Source: GCA-002726655 sp046582185 (GTDB lineage Bacteria; Pseudomonadota; Gammaproteobacteria; Pseudomonadales; Azotimanducaceae). Taken from it: DNA of 64,000 nucleotides. Each line of letters opens with the position of its first letter. Position 1 is the first letter of the stretch. Under the pieces are notes generated by a model. It had not been told where the DNA came from and made no database searches. It saw nothing but the letters and a program-made list of their open reading frames with translations. Location of the stretch: the NCBI GenBank assembly GCA_046582185.1, contig JAYGEX010000040.1:62001-126000 (forward strand), in the 5' to 3' direction. Positions 1-8,342 of the stretch are shown here, piece after piece. The position numbers were made by a program, and so were the translations under genes.

Positions 1-142
1 AGTTAACAGAATTGGAGAATGCTTCAACAAATGAAAGCCCATCATCAAGTTCTGAAAGTTCATGATTGATTCGCCCAAAGGGCTTATTACCATGATCGTT
101 TGAGCTTAGGATTTTATCCGACAGTGCAAATAGGTCAGGCAT
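1..142 (-). CDS. MBL-fold hydrolase, alkyl-sulfatase-like (N-terminal fragment)
   Basis: Only the first 47 codons lie in the window; the gene runs off the left edge on the minus strand. The start is the ATG at 142-140, with GGAG about seven bases upstream. The visible product begins MPDLFALSDKI and continues with RINHELSELDDGLSFVEAF. That opening resembles the N-terminus of MBL-fold proteins related to alkyl sulfatases, where a 'HELSEL.DG...VEAFS' stretch precedes the first metal-binding strand. The HxHxDH motif lies outside the window, so the activity cannot be tested here. It is divergent from the crotonase gene at 341, and the roughly 125 bases between them probably hold both promoters. 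The family assignment rests on a short stretch and is from memory of the family. Confidence 0.6.
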   Translation of the reverse strand, partial: MPDLFALSDKILSSNDHGNKPFGRINHELSELDDGLSFVEAFSNSVN

Positions 143-340
143 TAATATCTCCAGATGACAAAGGAATTTAACAAAAACCTGGAGTCGGAGTAAAGTTCTG
201 TGATGCCTGCTACTTTTTGTCACAATCACCCAGCCGTTGACCAGGGGTTTGAAAGCGAGGGTCAATAGCCAGATCCCAGGCTTCGGCAAAAACACAAAAA
301 GCATCTTGTTGTTAGCAATGAGGCAGATGAGCAACGCGTA

Positions 341-1090
341 TTGCAGAATATCAGCGCCAACCCACTGGCATCCGCACTGCTGGTGCAGGTGACAAGGAGC
401 ACCTTGAACTTACCCATCTCACAAGCCTTGATGGGCGAATCACTCGCCTACTCCACACTGCAGGGAGGCAAGGAGTTTGAGCGCTGGCTCGCGCAATACC
501 AGTTAAAACGCGGCAACAAATCCCGCCAAAACATCACAAAACCGGCGGTTCTGGTGGAACGGCAGCAGGAGACACTCAATCTTGTACTGAATATGCCAGA
601 AAATAGAAATGCTCTTTCCGTCGAAACGTGGGATGCGCTAACCGAGAGTTTTAAGCTGGTGATCATGGATGATTCCATCGAATCTGTACATGTTTCAGCC
701 AATGGCCCCAACTTCAGCGCCGGTGGTGATCTGTCGGAATTCGGCAGCAACCGCGATCAAGCCCTGGCGCATCAGATCAGGTTGATGCGAATGCCTGCGC
801 AATACCTGGCACAACGGTCCGAACATTATACCTTTCACCTGCATGGCGCCTGTTTCGGTGCCGGAGTCGAGATGCCGGCCTTTGCCGGTAAATTGGTGGC
901 TTCGCCAGAGGCAACATTTCATCTACCGGAAGTGGCGATGAGCCTGATACCAGGGGCAGGTGGTTGCGTTAGCATCCCCCGAAGAATCGGTCAACAGAAG
1001 GCCAATTTTCTGGCCATCACCAGGCATCATCTTTCCGCGACAGAGGCGCTGCAATGGGGGCTTATAGATGAGATTGTCGATAGCCGATGA
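341..1090 (+). CDS. enoyl-CoA hydratase/isomerase family protein, apparently N-terminally shortened
   Basis: Crotonase-fold protein of the kind that hydrates or isomerises acyl-CoA thioesters. The core is clear: NFSAGGDLSEFG (first oxyanion-hole segment), then HGACFGAGVEMPAFAG (second oxyanion-hole segment) and LPEVAMSLIPGAGG with IPRRIG. The related family known to me carries roughly 90 extra residues before the 'NPLASALLVQV...ESLAYSTLQGG' segment. Here the frame is open only from 269, after an in-frame TAG at 266-268, and the best available start is the TTG at 341. No good ribosome binding site precedes it. An ATG at 203 in the same frame is cut off by that TAG, so a nonsense mutation or upstream decay is possible. 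It converges on the CoA-transferase gene, seven bases away. It may be a remnant rather than an active enzyme. Confidence 0.6.
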   Translation: MQNISANPLASALLVQVTRSTLNLPISQALMGESLAYSTLQGGKEFERWLAQYQLKRGNKSRQNITKPAVLVERQQETLNLVLNMPENRNALSVETWDALTESFKLVIMDDSIESVHVSANGPNFSAGGDLSEFGSNRDQALAHQIRLMRMPAQYLAQRSEHYTFHLHGACFGAGVEMPAFAGKLVASPEATFHLPEVAMSLIPGAGGCVSIPRRIGQQKANFLAITRHHLSATEALQWGLIDEIVDSR

Positions 1091-1096
1091 CAAGCG

Positions 1097-3526
1097 CTAT
1101 TCCAGTGCGCCACTGATCAAGAGTTCACCAAATTTATCATCATCGTAACCGAGTTCGTCATTCAATATTGTTGCCATATCACGCGCAAACGTGGGTGCAG
1201 AATCATCAACCGCTATTGGTGAACGCGACAAATGAATGCGGGTTGATTCTATTGTTGTTTCGCCTCCGTCAGGATGTGGCAGCGTGATAAAATGACCCAG
1301 ATGGTTTAATTGCGGATCGGCACATAATTCCGGGCTGTTTTGCACGACAGAGGCTGGTACCAATGCAGCCTGTAACTGAGCTTCCAAATCAGCGCCCTCA
1401 AAGGCCTCGGTAAGTGCAGCAATACCTCTATCGAGATGGTCTTGATTGGATAATCTGTTGGCCAGCGAATTGAAGCGTGAATCGCTCGCATCAAGACCCG
1501 AAAGCAGGTCACAGAGCGCGATCCATTGTGCCTCTGTTTCACAGGCAATAGCCACGAACTGATCCTCTCCTTTCGTAGGGTAGACACCATGAGGCGCCAT
1601 CTCCAGGTCGCGATTGCCGATGCGTGACATCGTATTGTCGTTGGCAATGTAATCCAGTAACGCAGGTGTAAGAAAGTGCACAGCCGCCTCACTTTGGGCT
1701 AAATCAATATGTTGCCCCTCGCCCGTTCGGCGGTGATGGTCAAGGGCAGCTAAAATTGCCGCGGCGTTGTATTTTGGGGCGATATAGTCAGTATAAGCGC
1801 CGAAGGGACCTGCGGGTTCAAGGTCCTGCCAACCTGTAATATCAAAGAAACCCGTAACTGCGGCTGCCAGGTTGCCATATCCAGCGAACATCGCCAGTGG
1901 GCCAGTCTGTCCCATCAGACACGTACTAAGCATAATGATATCAGGCTTGACTTCCCGCAAGGCAGCGTAATCCAAACCAAAGTTCTTCATCGCCTTGGGT
2001 GAAAACGACTCAGCGACGACATCAGCCCAGCGAACCAGATCCATAATGACCTCGCGACCTTCAGGACTTGTTAGGTTGATCGTGATCATCTTCTTACCAG
2101 CATTAGTGGTATGGAATAACGCTGATTTCTCCGCCGATTGATCGCCATCAATAAATGGCCGAACGGTGCGAATCGCATCGAGTCTGGTGGTGGATTCCAC
2201 CCTGATGACGGTGGCACCAAAATCCGCAAGAATTCGCGTCGCGCCGGGGCCTGCGATGGCCCACATAAAGTCCAGAACCTTAACGCCTTTGAGAGGCAAA
2301 TCATTCTTGTTGCTCTTGTCTACAGTTAGAGAAATCGGCGCTCGTGAAGCCAGGTCTTTGAGTATTTCCTCATTGTGTTCGCCAATTGTCGGTGGCCGCC
2401 TGGAAACCGCCATGGGTGATTGGCTAAATCTGGCAAATGCCCCAGGGTAGTTGATTGAAGCACCTGGACCATCACCACTGGGCCTTTGAAAAAATGCCCG
2501 AGAGGCAAGTTGTTCGCTTTCGACGACTTCTTTGATGTCCATCATGGGGGCCAACAATAGATGTCGCGCCAGTGCGACTTCAAGTAATTCCTGCTTGGTT
2601 TTACGGGAAGTGCAGTTGGCAACGCACTCTTTGACTCGCTCCCACTCCGAATAGGGTTCTTCGCCTGTTGCCAACAAAAGGCCATATGCCTCCCAGTCCT
2701 TGTCGCGGGTGGCCTCATTACAGAATCCTTGTTCATGTACATATTCCATCAATCGTCTGGTCGCCGGTCCAATAGTTGCGCCGAACAACAAAGTGATGGA
2801 AACGTGACCGTCCGTGGTTGGGAAGACTATTCGAAGCTTGAGATCACCCCAATTACCACCGCGAGTGACGATGGACTCATTTACCTTTGTCGCAAGAATA
2901 TTTCCCATGGTTGCCAGGGTAAGAGACTGCTGAACAGAAACCTCGACCTGTTGGCCCAGACCGGAGCGGGTCCTTTCGTGCAACGCGACAAGCGCACCCG
3001 CTGCGGCTTCCGCCGCAGCATGATGCCAGGCTTGAGGGACAGACACTCTTACCGGCGGGCGATCAAGATCGCCGGTAAGGGCAAGGGGACCAGCACTCGC
3101 TACCAGCGTCAGGTCCGTCCCCAGCCATTTTGATTTTGGGCCGGTGCTGCCAAACGGCGTCATCGTAACGTGTATCAGCGCCGGGTTTGTCTGGCGCAAC
3201 GTTTCGTAGTCCAGACCTCTAGCGGCGAGGCTGCCCACAGGTTCTGATTCGATCAGAAAATCGGCAGTTGCAACAAGTTTGAGGAAAACCTCTCGTTCCA
3301 CATCGATATCCAGCTCAATGCTGCGTTTGCCTCGCGCATAGGCCCACCAGTCCAAAGACAACTCCAGATCAATCTCATTATGATAATACGGCCCACGGCG
3401 CCTTCCTGACGCACCACCAGGTGGTTCGATCTGAATAACGTCAGCACCCAGGTCCCCTAGAATCTGGGCGCATAACATTCCCTGGTTGCTTGTGAGGTCA
3501 AGAACTCGATAGGGCTTGAGTAACAT
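1097..3526 (-). CDS. tandem CaiB/BaiF (family III) CoA-transferase
   Basis: An 809-residue protein made of two successive family III CoA-transferase domains, about residues 3-385 and 412-800. Both repeat the family opening (RVLDLTSNQGMLCAQILGDLGADVIQIEPP and KVLDFMWAIAGPGATRILADFGATVIRVE, quoted here in pieces of the same fold). Family members move CoA between carboxylic acids through an aspartyl-CoA intermediate. In the second domain GAYTDYIAPKYN carries the probable catalytic Asp580. The aligned position in the first domain is Trp167 (PQAWHHAAAEA), so the first half is probably inactive or structural. Usual single-domain members are about 400 residues. The ATG at 3526 has AGGAA upstream. 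It is co-directional with the amidohydrolase and ligase genes, but a mobile repeat separates them. The substrate is unknown. Confidence 0.9.
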   Translation of the reverse strand: MLLKPYRVLDLTSNQGMLCAQILGDLGADVIQIEPPGGASGRRRGPYYHNEIDLELSLDWWAYARGKRSIELDIDVEREVFLKLVATADFLIESEPVGSLAARGLDYETLRQTNPALIHVTMTPFGSTGPKSKWLGTDLTLVASAGPLALTGDLDRPPVRVSVPQAWHHAAAEAAAGALVALHERTRSGLGQQVEVSVQQSLTLATMGNILATKVNESIVTRGGNWGDLKLRIVFPTTDGHVSITLLFGATIGPATRRLMEYVHEQGFCNEATRDKDWEAYGLLLATGEEPYSEWERVKECVANCTSRKTKQELLEVALARHLLLAPMMDIKEVVESEQLASRAFFQRPSGDGPGASINYPGAFARFSQSPMAVSRRPPTIGEHNEEILKDLASRAPISLTVDKSNKNDLPLKGVKVLDFMWAIAGPGATRILADFGATVIRVESTTRLDAIRTVRPFIDGDQSAEKSALFHTTNAGKKMITINLTSPEGREVIMDLVRWADVVAESFSPKAMKNFGLDYAALREVKPDIIMLSTCLMGQTGPLAMFAGYGNLAAAVTGFFDITGWQDLEPAGPFGAYTDYIAPKYNAAAILAALDHHRRTGEGQHIDLAQSEAAVHFLTPALLDYIANDNTMSRIGNRDLEMAPHGVYPTKGEDQFVAIACETEAQWIALCDLLSGLDASDSRFNSLANRLSNQDHLDRGIAALTEAFEGADLEAQLQAALVPASVVQNSPELCADPQLNHLGHFITLPHPDGGETTIESTRIHLSRSPIAVDDSAPTFARDMATILNDELGYDDDKFGELLISGALE

Positions 3527-3650
3527 TTGATCATTCCTATGGTCAGTAGTGGCTATTTTTTACTCAGCTGTTTTCACGTACTAATGTGTCGATATCACCG
3601 ACATCTGTTTCTTTTGCATAGTACACCTTGTCAGGCAGAACTATACTCAG

Positions 3651-3780
3651 TTAGTACTTGTTCGGACTCTAATATCTCGGGTGTTACTTCCCTGGTAAGT
3701 GATTTTTTTATATATCTAACGGATATATAATTTTGCATATATTGTTCTAATTTGGCTATTTATGGACGGGAACTAACTAG
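3651..3780 (+). repeat. MITE-like element, copy A
   Basis: An AT-rich element of about 130 bp, the same family as five others in the window. It holds the conserved core GTTACTTCCCTGGTAAGTGA near its left half and ATTTTGCATATATTGTTC near its right half. The right terminal repeat reads CTATTTATGGACGGGAACTA and ends in CTAACTAG. The left terminal repeat (TTAGTACTTGTTCGG) is more diverged than in the other copies. The right end overlaps the 3' end of the amidohydrolase gene and provides its TAG stop at 3775-3773. The rest of the 3527-3650 interval shows no gene. Confidence 0.85.
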
Positions 3781-5218
3781 AGGGGCGTTCGAAAACTAGC
3801 TTGCCTGCCACCAGGGTCAATCTTACGTGCTGGCTTGAAAGTTCTCGACGTGCTGTTTTCCATGGACAATCAAGCAAACAGAGATCAGCAGTGGCGCCTT
3901 TTGTTATTGTTCGAAGCGCTGAAGGCTGCGAAAGTTCCCCTAAAAAACCGCTAATGGCTGCCTCTGGCGAGATGGCTTCGTCCACGCCGAGTATTTTGCC
4001 CGCACGTGTCTGCCGTTGTGTGGCTGACTTCATTGCAACCCAGGGATCAGGATTGCCAAATGGCAAATCAGTGCCGAAGGCCAAAGGCACAGATCGCAAC
4101 AGCAGTGATTGCGCACGGTATAAATTACCATGTGATGCTGCCGGAATATCAGCCAGGTAAACATCACCTCGCTCGAGAATAAAGTTTGGCTGAGTCACAA
4201 CACCAAGACCGGCCTCCACAATCTGCGTTAAAAGTGCTGGCGGCATGACCGAGGCATGTTCAATACGGTCTCCTGATATTGTACCTGCGACTTCCAACGC
4301 AGCCAGGGCGAATACAAGTTCAACCTCTGTGACACAATGAATAGCAATAGTGCGATCAGTTAAATGGCCGGCGCGAATACGTTCACACAAGTCATCGAAG
4401 TCTGGAAGATCAGATTCATGCAGATGCACTTTCAGTTCACCGAGTGTAAGTTTATTGCCATGTTCCAGGATTTGTCCCGGGACTTTTTTTAGGGATAGGG
4501 AAGACAGTGCCAAGGTGCCGGATAACCTGAGGTGCTGCTTAAGGTCGCCTCTGGCAATAAGTCCTGTGTACCATACAACAGTGGCAAGATCGTTATCAGG
4601 GGTCATATCATTGATGCCAGTCACGCCAAATGCCGCTAACCTTCGGCTGGCCTCGGCAATAGGTAAGATTGAATCCTGTTTCAGATTCAGCATCAGATTG
4701 TCCGAATCGAAAAGTCGCCCATTATCGGGCAGAAGCGAGGGGGTATCCAGGGTTGCTGCTAGATGCTCAATCGCTAAGGAGTTAAGTATCCACAAACGCC
4801 CAGATCGGTGCTGTATTCTTACCGGCCGGATTGGCCCGTTACTATCAAGCCAGTCGCGATCTATATCTCCGGCAACACTCTCATGATATGACACGCCGCG
4901 CAGCCAACCTAGATCGTCGGACGGTTGGTTTAGCTGTTCCATCAGAGCATCACTGGACTCAATCTCGGGTGGCCCGCACGGGATAGACTCAAGGGAAGCA
5001 GCGAATGAGGCCAGGTGAACATGATGGTCTTGCAAACCGGGCATTAGAGCGCAGCCCATAGCATCAAAAACCGGTTCACCGGCTTCTGCATTCAGCTTGC
5101 CAAGCTCCGCGATCTGGTCCTTAACTATTCTCACATCCTGCAGCTTGGCTTTCCATGTATCGGAAGTACCAAGGTCGAGGCATTGCGCGTTTCGAATCAG
5201 AATGCTACCTGGTGTCAC
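3773..5218 (-). CDS. amidohydrolase family protein (YtcJ-like)
   Basis: A 481-residue metal-dependent amidohydrolase, probably cytoplasmic. The metal-binding HxH is in MPGLQDHHVHLASFAASLE (about residue 65). Further ligands are likely in TIAIHCVTEVEL (His) and DRIEHASVMPP (His), with the C-terminal aspartate in LAFGTDLPFGNPDPW. This pattern fits amidohydrolase family 3, which hydrolyses C-N bonds in varied substrates. The start is GTG at 5218. The stop codon falls inside the right end of repeat copy A, so the last residues (ERPSS) are set by the repeat boundary. It lies 33 bases downstream of the acyl-CoA ligase gene and is probably co-transcribed with it. The substrate cannot be told from the sequence. 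Confidence 0.85.
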   Translation of the reverse strand: MTPGSILIRNAQCLDLGTSDTWKAKLQDVRIVKDQIAELGKLNAEAGEPVFDAMGCALMPGLQDHHVHLASFAASLESIPCGPPEIESSDALMEQLNQPSDDLGWLRGVSYHESVAGDIDRDWLDSNGPIRPVRIQHRSGRLWILNSLAIEHLAATLDTPSLLPDNGRLFDSDNLMLNLKQDSILPIAEASRRLAAFGVTGINDMTPDNDLATVVWYTGLIARGDLKQHLRLSGTLALSSLSLKKVPGQILEHGNKLTLGELKVHLHESDLPDFDDLCERIRAGHLTDRTIAIHCVTEVELVFALAALEVAGTISGDRIEHASVMPPALLTQIVEAGLGVVTQPNFILERGDVYLADIPAASHGNLYRAQSLLLRSVPLAFGTDLPFGNPDPWVAMKSATQRQTRAGKILGVDEAISPEAAISGFLGELSQPSALRTITKGATADLCLLDCPWKTARRELSSQHVRLTLVAGKLVFERPSS

Positions 5219-5251
5219 AGGGCAGCCTTACTCAAACGGCTATTCAAACGT

Positions 5252-6736
5252 CTACTCAAACCAGGTCCTAACAACCCGGCGCAGCAGCTTTCCAGTTTCA
5301 TTATATGGCAACTCCGACACGATCAGGATCTGCTCCGGCACCCGGGAAGATCGTAATTTGTCGCGAATCTGATTGCAAATTTCAGTCTTTTTCAGCTCGG
5401 CATTATCTCTCAGAACCACTGCCAGGGCTACGGCCTCACCCCACTCCTCTGACGCCATGGCGACAGCGGCGACGTCTCGTACATCGGGGTTCTGATGCAG
5501 AAGGTCTTCGATCTCTGCGGGGGAGATATTCTCACCCCCTCTCACGATAACGTCATCCGCGCGTCCCGACAGAAAAAGGTAGCCATCCGCATCCAGGTAA
5601 CCGGCGTCCCGGGTAGGAAACCAGCCATCATCAAGGAGTGCATTGCGCTCGAGATATTCACCTGAGACCTGGGGACCACGAACATATATCTCACCCGGCC
5701 CCATGGGTCCCATCACACGCCCAGCGTCATCTCGTATCTCGATCTCGATCGCAGGGATCGCCTTGCCGACAGAACCTAAGCGGGATCGAACTGCCGGATT
5801 ATCGCTGGCCATCGCTTCGCGGTGATCTTCGGGGCTGAGCAGGCTAACGGTAGAACTGGTTTCTGTCAGACCGTAAGCATTGGTAAAATTGATATCAGGT
5901 AACAACTTCAAGGCACGCTCAATCAACGGAGTTGGCATTTTCCCGCCACCAAAGGAAAGAGCTTTAAGGGCCGGCAGGTCAATATTGCGTTGATCTATTT
6001 CTTCAATAATTCGGGTCAACATGGTTGGCACAACGAATGCGCTGGAAATTGCTTGCTGCTGACACAAGTCCAGCCACTTTCCTGGTTCGAAGTTGGGTAG
6101 TTGCACCATGCGACGGCAAGCATAAATCGAGCTCATCACTGCCGAAACACCCGCGATATGATACGGCGGCACAGAAACCAGGGTCGACTCTGTTTCTTCT
6201 GCACCCATAAACTCCACCGCGCCGAGAATATAGGTAACAAGATGCTCATGTCGCAAAATGGCGGCCTTCGGTGCACCGGTCGTGCCGCTGGTGAACAACT
6301 GAATGGCGACAGCACCAGGTTCTTCGTGAACCACAAAGTCGATGTTTGACATGCCTGTCAATTCGCCTAGAAAGGCATCTCTACCTAACACCATCCTTGC
6401 AAAGCCAGAAGATTCATTGAGTTTCTTATCATCAACAATCAATAAGGCAGGTTCAATCCTGGCAAGCAGTTCAGTGAGCTGCTCGTCACTCAAACGGTAA
6501 TTCAGTGGTACGAAAGGAATACCAGCCATCGCTGCTCCCATCAAGGCAATCGGCACCGCAGGGCTACTCACATCCAGCACTGAAATATACTGACAGTCAC
6601 TGCGGGAAAACAAGTCCGCCGCCTTATTGGCAGCTTCATACAACTCCTGATAGGAGTAGTGTTGTCCATCACAGGTCAGCGCGCAGCGATCTGCACAAGC
6701 CTCCGCCGCCATTTGCAGGAAAAGGGAGATATTCAT
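5252..6736 (-). CDS. acyl-CoA synthetase / AMP-dependent ligase
   Basis: A 494-residue class I adenylate-forming enzyme, expected to activate a carboxylic acid as acyl-AMP and transfer it to CoA. The diagnostic motifs are in order: LFTSGTTGAPKAAI (P-loop-like), NAYGLTETSSTVSLL (A5 motif), RDAGYLDADGYLFLSGR with DDVIVRGGENISPAEIE (A7-A8 hinge), and a C-terminal ETGKLLRR with the catalytic lysine. Length and motif order are normal for medium-chain or aryl acyl-CoA synthetases. The start ATG at 6736 follows the stop of the small upstream gene by four bases, so the two are translationally close. The operon order is small conserved protein, ligase, amidohydrolase. The acid substrate is unknown. 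Confidence 0.92.
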   Translation of the reverse strand: MNISLFLQMAAEACADRCALTCDGQHYSYQELYEAANKAADLFSRSDCQYISVLDVSSPAVPIALMGAAMAGIPFVPLNYRLSDEQLTELLARIEPALLIVDDKKLNESSGFARMVLGRDAFLGELTGMSNIDFVVHEEPGAVAIQLFTSGTTGAPKAAILRHEHLVTYILGAVEFMGAEETESTLVSVPPYHIAGVSAVMSSIYACRRMVQLPNFEPGKWLDLCQQQAISSAFVVPTMLTRIIEEIDQRNIDLPALKALSFGGGKMPTPLIERALKLLPDINFTNAYGLTETSSTVSLLSPEDHREAMASDNPAVRSRLGSVGKAIPAIEIEIRDDAGRVMGPMGPGEIYVRGPQVSGEYLERNALLDDGWFPTRDAGYLDADGYLFLSGRADDVIVRGGENISPAEIEDLLHQNPDVRDVAAVAMASEEWGEAVALAVVLRDNAELKKTEICNQIRDKLRSSRVPEQILIVSELPYNETGKLLRRVVRTWFE

Positions 6737-6740
6737 GGCG

Positions 6741-7040
6741 TTAATCCGAGGATGGCAGCTTTTTAGTGTCCTTGGTCATCAATTCGTCTCCCTGATAGTA
6801 CAAAGATCCATCGCCGCTCTTTACGCATAGGACTTCGATCGTCTGGGCTTCATTAACATAACGTTTGCCGATGACACAACCATGCCGTTGATCTGCATTG
6901 CCTGGCATCTTTTCCGCCGTCGCGTCGCTTTGAAACGGCTCACCACCACAGGTCAGATCATCCCCATCAGCCGCCTTGATAACCATAATTTCAGCATCAC
7001 ACACTACGCTCTTCAATCGTTTGCCGGGTTTCAATTCCAT
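6741..7040 (-). CDS. small conserved protein upstream of an acyl-CoA ligase
   Basis: A 99-residue protein from the ATG at 7040, MELKPGKRLKSVVCDAEI onward; a longer frame reaches 7118. The 7040 start is preferred because AAGGGGCG precedes it and the upstream residues look non-coding. The product has four cysteines (VVCDAE, LTCGGEP, HGCVIG, EVLCVK) and ends LPSSD. I recall similar proteins of about this size next to acyl-CoA synthetase genes in actinobacteria and gammaproteobacteria, but no function is known to me. The four cysteines could hold a metal, which is speculation. It has no signal peptide or membrane segment. It is the first gene of the ligase/amidohydrolase operon. Confidence 0.75.
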   Translation of the reverse strand: MELKPGKRLKSVVCDAEIMVIKAADGDDLTCGGEPFQSDATAEKMPGNADQRHGCVIGKRYVNEAQTIEVLCVKSGDGSLYYQGDELMTKDTKKLPSSD

Positions 7041-7180
7041 CGCGCGCCCCTTTTTTTTGATTTTAGAAAAGTCATATCGGAATGTAAGTGATATTAGACA
7101 GATTGTCGAATACAACAACAGTGACTGTTTACGTGATATGACCTTCAGACAATGTGTTATTCGATAGCAGGAGGTCTGTT

Positions 7181-7261
7181 ATGGTGAGGGTAGTCTTGGC
7201 AATGCAACCTTATCTCAATGCAGCGGTAGCGTTCCTGGATAAAGAAATTGGAGGGAGATGA
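7181..7261 (+). CDS. possible small ORF with strong ribosome binding site
   Basis: A 26-codon frame (MVRVVLAMQPYLNAAVAF...) sits alone in the 255-base gap between two minus-strand genes. It is preceded by AGGAGG at 7169-7174, six bases from the ATG, an almost ideal Shine-Dalgarno sequence in a window where such sites are rarely this good. I do not recognise the peptide. It could be a leader peptide, a decayed 5' end of a larger gene, or chance. No terminator follows it. Confidence 0.25.
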   Translation: MVRVVLAMQPYLNAAVAFLDKEIGGR

Positions 7262-7295
7262 CCCTGGTGTTGCGTTTGACCTGCCAACATTCTTT

Positions 7296-8342
7296 TTAGA
7301 CGACTAATGCTCGTTGCGCCTCGATGCCCATACTCAAAACAAAGGGATCCTCCTGTTGCCGTGCCTGAAATTCAGCTTTTGAATTTAGTCCATTCCAATT
7401 TTGTTTAATCAGCTCCTGTGCAATGGGAGGGCCTAGTGTTGTGCCTGGTCCGAGCACAATGAGTTTGTCTGGTGCAAACTCCTTCAGGGAGACTTCCAGT
7501 GCTTTGGAAAAATTGTAGGTCTGTGTGACCTGATGTTCGAAAGTGTAGTCATAGATCGAATTTGTTTGGTATCTGCGAGGCTGCCAGATCATGCCACGGC
7601 CATCAATCAGCGGAAGCTGCGCCACTTCAAACATGTTTGTCGCCAGTTCGGCTTTAGCAATTCTTGGAATATGATTAAGTAGCGGGCTATGAAAAGCACT
7701 ATGATGTTGCAACTGAAAAGGAAAACGATCCTGTTGAGGCGGGAGTTCTTTCAGCAATCTCTTTACACCCTGCTCATTAGCGGCAAAAACAATCATGCCG
7801 CCGAGATCGATGGAGTGATAAATTTCGACGCCTGTTTCATCGTTCAGCCTGGCGACAACGTCATCACAAAAATGTACCAGTTCATCTTCAAGTTGCCAGT
7901 CAGCATTGAACAGTGGGTAGATCACCTGTCCGCCTGCACCCTGATTGTGCATCAATGTCCCCATGGTATTAACCACATTGAAGCCGGACAATCCCGGCAG
8001 TACGCCAGCACAAGCTAACGCCAGATACCAGCCCATTGAGTTTCCAGTCACGGCAATAATGTCATACCGTTCACAATCTATTTGTTGAAAGTCGGCTAAG
8101 GCACAGGCATAGATCAATGCTGAAGCATTGTCGCCGGAGCCATGAAGTCGCGCCTTAAACCTCTCGGCGGCATCCAACTCAGAGATTGGAATTTGTCCTG
8201 AGGCTGCTCGAGCCTTGTCAATTGACGAAAGAAAATCAGAACTGCTGGGCTCGTGGCGTGCCAGATAGCCTAGCTCTGCTTGATTGTAGGTTCCCCGACC
8301 CGGACAAATTACAACGGCAGTCTGCTTGTCGGATTGCATCAT
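7296..8342 (-). CDS. ACP S-malonyltransferase-like acyltransferase (FabD fold)
   Basis: A 348-residue protein of the malonyl-CoA:ACP transacylase fold. The serine nucleophile elbow is AVTGNSMGWYLAL (GNSMG, about residue 100). The second catalytic residue is probably the histidine in QHHSAFHSPLL. Family members transfer acyl groups between CoA and a carrier protein through an acyl-serine. FabD proper has GHSLG, so the Asn-Ser-Met variant suggests a specialised substrate. The ATG at 8342 overlaps the TGA of the upstream E1 gene (ATGA), so the two are translationally coupled and likely act in one pathway. No acyl-carrier-protein gene is nearby. Confidence 0.8.
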   Translation of the reverse strand: MMQSDKQTAVVICPGRGTYNQAELGYLARHEPSSSDFLSSIDKARAASGQIPISELDAAERFKARLHGSGDNASALIYACALADFQQIDCERYDIIAVTGNSMGWYLALACAGVLPGLSGFNVVNTMGTLMHNQGAGGQVIYPLFNADWQLEDELVHFCDDVVARLNDETGVEIYHSIDLGGMIVFAANEQGVKRLLKELPPQQDRFPFQLQHHSAFHSPLLNHIPRIAKAELATNMFEVAQLPLIDGRGMIWQPRRYQTNSIYDYTFEHQVTQTYNFSKALEVSLKEFAPDKLIVLGPGTTLGPPIAQELIKQNWNGLNSKAEFQARQQEDPFVLSMGIEAQRALVV

